From contig UQUR01000006.1 of the NCBI GenBank assembly GCA_900544345.1, positions 62,001 to 126,000 on the forward strand: a stretch of 64,000 nucleotides of DNA, given 5' to 3'. Under the pieces are notes generated by a model, which saw only the letters and a program-made list of their open reading frames with translations, had not been told where the DNA came from and did not search any database. Source of the stretch: an uncultured Sutterella sp. Lineage in GTDB: Bacteria; Pseudomonadota; Gammaproteobacteria; Burkholderiales; Burkholderiaceae_F. The position numbers and the translations under genes were made by a program. This document shows, piece by piece, positions 63,032 to 64,000 of the stretch; the stretch's first letter is position 1; each line of letters starts with the position of its first letter.

Positions 63032-64000
63032 TTAATCCTCTCCGCTTGGAGGTAATACTGTATCGACTTTTTTCTCTCCAGGCAACTCTTCAACATCTCG
63101 AAGTTTGCGTCCCATTACATTGGTTCTCGTACGAACCCCTGCAATAGCACTCTTTACACCATCAACACGTTTCTCCATTGTATCGAGCGCTTCAGCAAAC
63201 TTAGCAAATTCCGTCTTCACCTGCCCTAAAACAGTCCACACTTCAGCGCTTCTTTTTTGAATGGCAAGCGTCCTGAAACCCATCTGCAAGCTATTAAGTA
63301 ATGCACTTAAAACCGTTGGGCCAGCGACGGTCACACGAAATCGATTTTGTAGCTCTTCAACTAAACCGGGACGTTTTAAAGCTTCAGCGTAAAGCGACTC
63401 ACTCGGTAAAAAAAGTATGGCAAATTCAGTTGTATACGGCACTTCAACATACTTATCATGAATTTTTTTTGCTTCTGTTTTAATTCTGTTTTCAAAAGCT
63501 TTTGCATAGCGCTCGGCCGATTCAGAGTCAGCAACTTCACGAGCATCTTCCATTTTTTGATAGTCTTCAATAGGAAACTTGGAGTCAATCGGTAACCAAA
63601 CAAATTCCGAATCATGAGCTCCAGGCATCTTAATGGCGTATTCAACCCGATCATTACTGTTGGGACGTGTGGCAACGTTAGTCTCATAATGATTGGGAAT
63701 CATATTTTCTAAAATGACTCCGAGCTGCACTTCACCGAAAGTACCACGAGTTTTCACATTAGTGAGTACACGTTTTAATTCACCAACTTGCCCGGCTAAA
63801 GATCGCATTTCACCTAAACCGGTTTCAACGTCTTTTAAGTGAGCTGCCACCTGTTTAAAACTTTCTGACAAACGAGTCTCAAGCGTATTTTGAAGTTTTG
63901 ATTCAACTGTCTGACGCATCATTTCAAGTTTTGCATCGTTATTTGATTGCAAAGACTGCAATTGTCGGTTTAGCGTCTCACGAATACCGGCCAATTCCAG
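63032..64000 (-). CDS. rmuC: DNA recombination protein RmuC, 5' end outside the window
   Basis: Only the C-terminal 320 or so residues are visible; the N-terminal membrane anchor and coiled coil lie beyond position 64000. RGTFGEVQLGVILENMIP, FVWLPIDSKFPIEDYQ, EVPYTTEFAILFLPSES and the long helical end are RmuC hallmarks. Nuclease-fold protein limiting inversion/recombination of short repeats. It ends in TAA directly joined to the ATG of the miniprotein. Confidence 0.93.
   Translation of the reverse strand: MELAGIRETLNRQLQSLQSNNDAKLEMMRQTVESKLQNTLETRLSESFKQVAAHLKDVETGLGEMRSLAGQVGELKRVLTNVKTRGTFGEVQLGVILENMIPNHYETNVATRPNSNDRVEYAIKMPGAHDSEFVWLPIDSKFPIEDYQKMEDAREVADSESAERYAKAFENRIKTEAKKIHDKYVEVPYTTEFAILFLPSESLYAEALKRPGLVEELQNRFRVTVAGPTVLSALLNSLQMGFRTLAIQKRSAEVWTVLGQVKTEFAKFAEALDTMEKRVDGVKSAIAGVRTRTNVMGRKLRDVEELPGEKKVDTVLPPSGED

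Noticed and set aside
1..64000. Prophage, insertion sequence, CRISPR array, rRNA or tRNA
   Set aside because: No transposase, integrase, regularly spaced repeat or RNA-gene landmark was seen on either strand.

Overview
The window reads as a chromosomal segment of a low-GC member of the Burkholderiales. Betaproteobacterial housekeeping blocks are recognisable: ompR-envZ next to ispF/ispD and mfd, bamD next to rluD-pgeF-rimO, tsaB-rimI-UDG and alr-radA. The asaccharolytic, amino-acid-oriented gene set (asparaginase, aspartase-type lyases, Dcu transporter, malate dehydrogenase) and the AT-rich sequence suggest a gut Sutterellaceae such as Parasutterella or Sutterella. That placement is inference. 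I see no rRNA, tRNA, CRISPR array, insertion sequence or prophage.

The left part (1-26.9 kb) is an accessory catabolic region. It holds a periplasmic asparaginase and two adjacent aspartase-family genes that have each lost a different part of the composite active site. It also has an agmatinase-type ureohydrolase, one canonical argininosuccinate lyase, three longer ArgH-like C-N lyases of about 500 residues, and a split formiminotransferase/cyclodeaminase. A HutD protein, a degenerate alpha/beta hydrolase, a Dcu transporter, two tandem M20 hydrolases and an MmgE/PrpD protein complete it. Two EamA/DMT permeases and four related LysR regulators are interspersed, so the unit lyase + permease + LysR recurs. 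Nearly every catabolic enzyme would release fumarate, aspartate, glutamate or an amine. My unifying inference is that the region frees fumarate and ammonium from asparagine, aspartate and N-(1,2-dicarboxyethyl)-amines.

The most striking item is the pair at 1291-2742 and 2757-4088. The first keeps the N-terminal GT..NMN and QSSND substrate motifs but has lost the GSSxMPxKxN catalytic loop. The second keeps that loop but has lost the N-terminal motifs. Active sites in this superfamily are built from three subunits, so the two could form an obligate A2B2 enzyme with two complete and two dead sites. Downstream, a 13-bp hairpin sits between a perfect Shine-Dalgarno and the permease start, overlapped by a 15-codon leader ORF.

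The right part (26.9-64 kb) is mostly core genome. In order it holds ybaK, a UreE-like protein with a huge His/Cys tail, radA, alr, lplT, UDG-rimI-tsaB, ompR-envZ, ispF-ispD-DMT, mfd and a TolC/HlyD/ABC-2 export operon with no ATPase gene. Then come mtgA-rimO-pgeF-rluD, bamD, a SWIM-SNF2 helicase with a DinG/YoaA helicase, an amino-acid binding protein behind an FNR-like site, mdh with an overlapping PIN-domain gene, an amidase, and rmuC (cut by the window edge) followed by a 32-residue membrane miniprotein.
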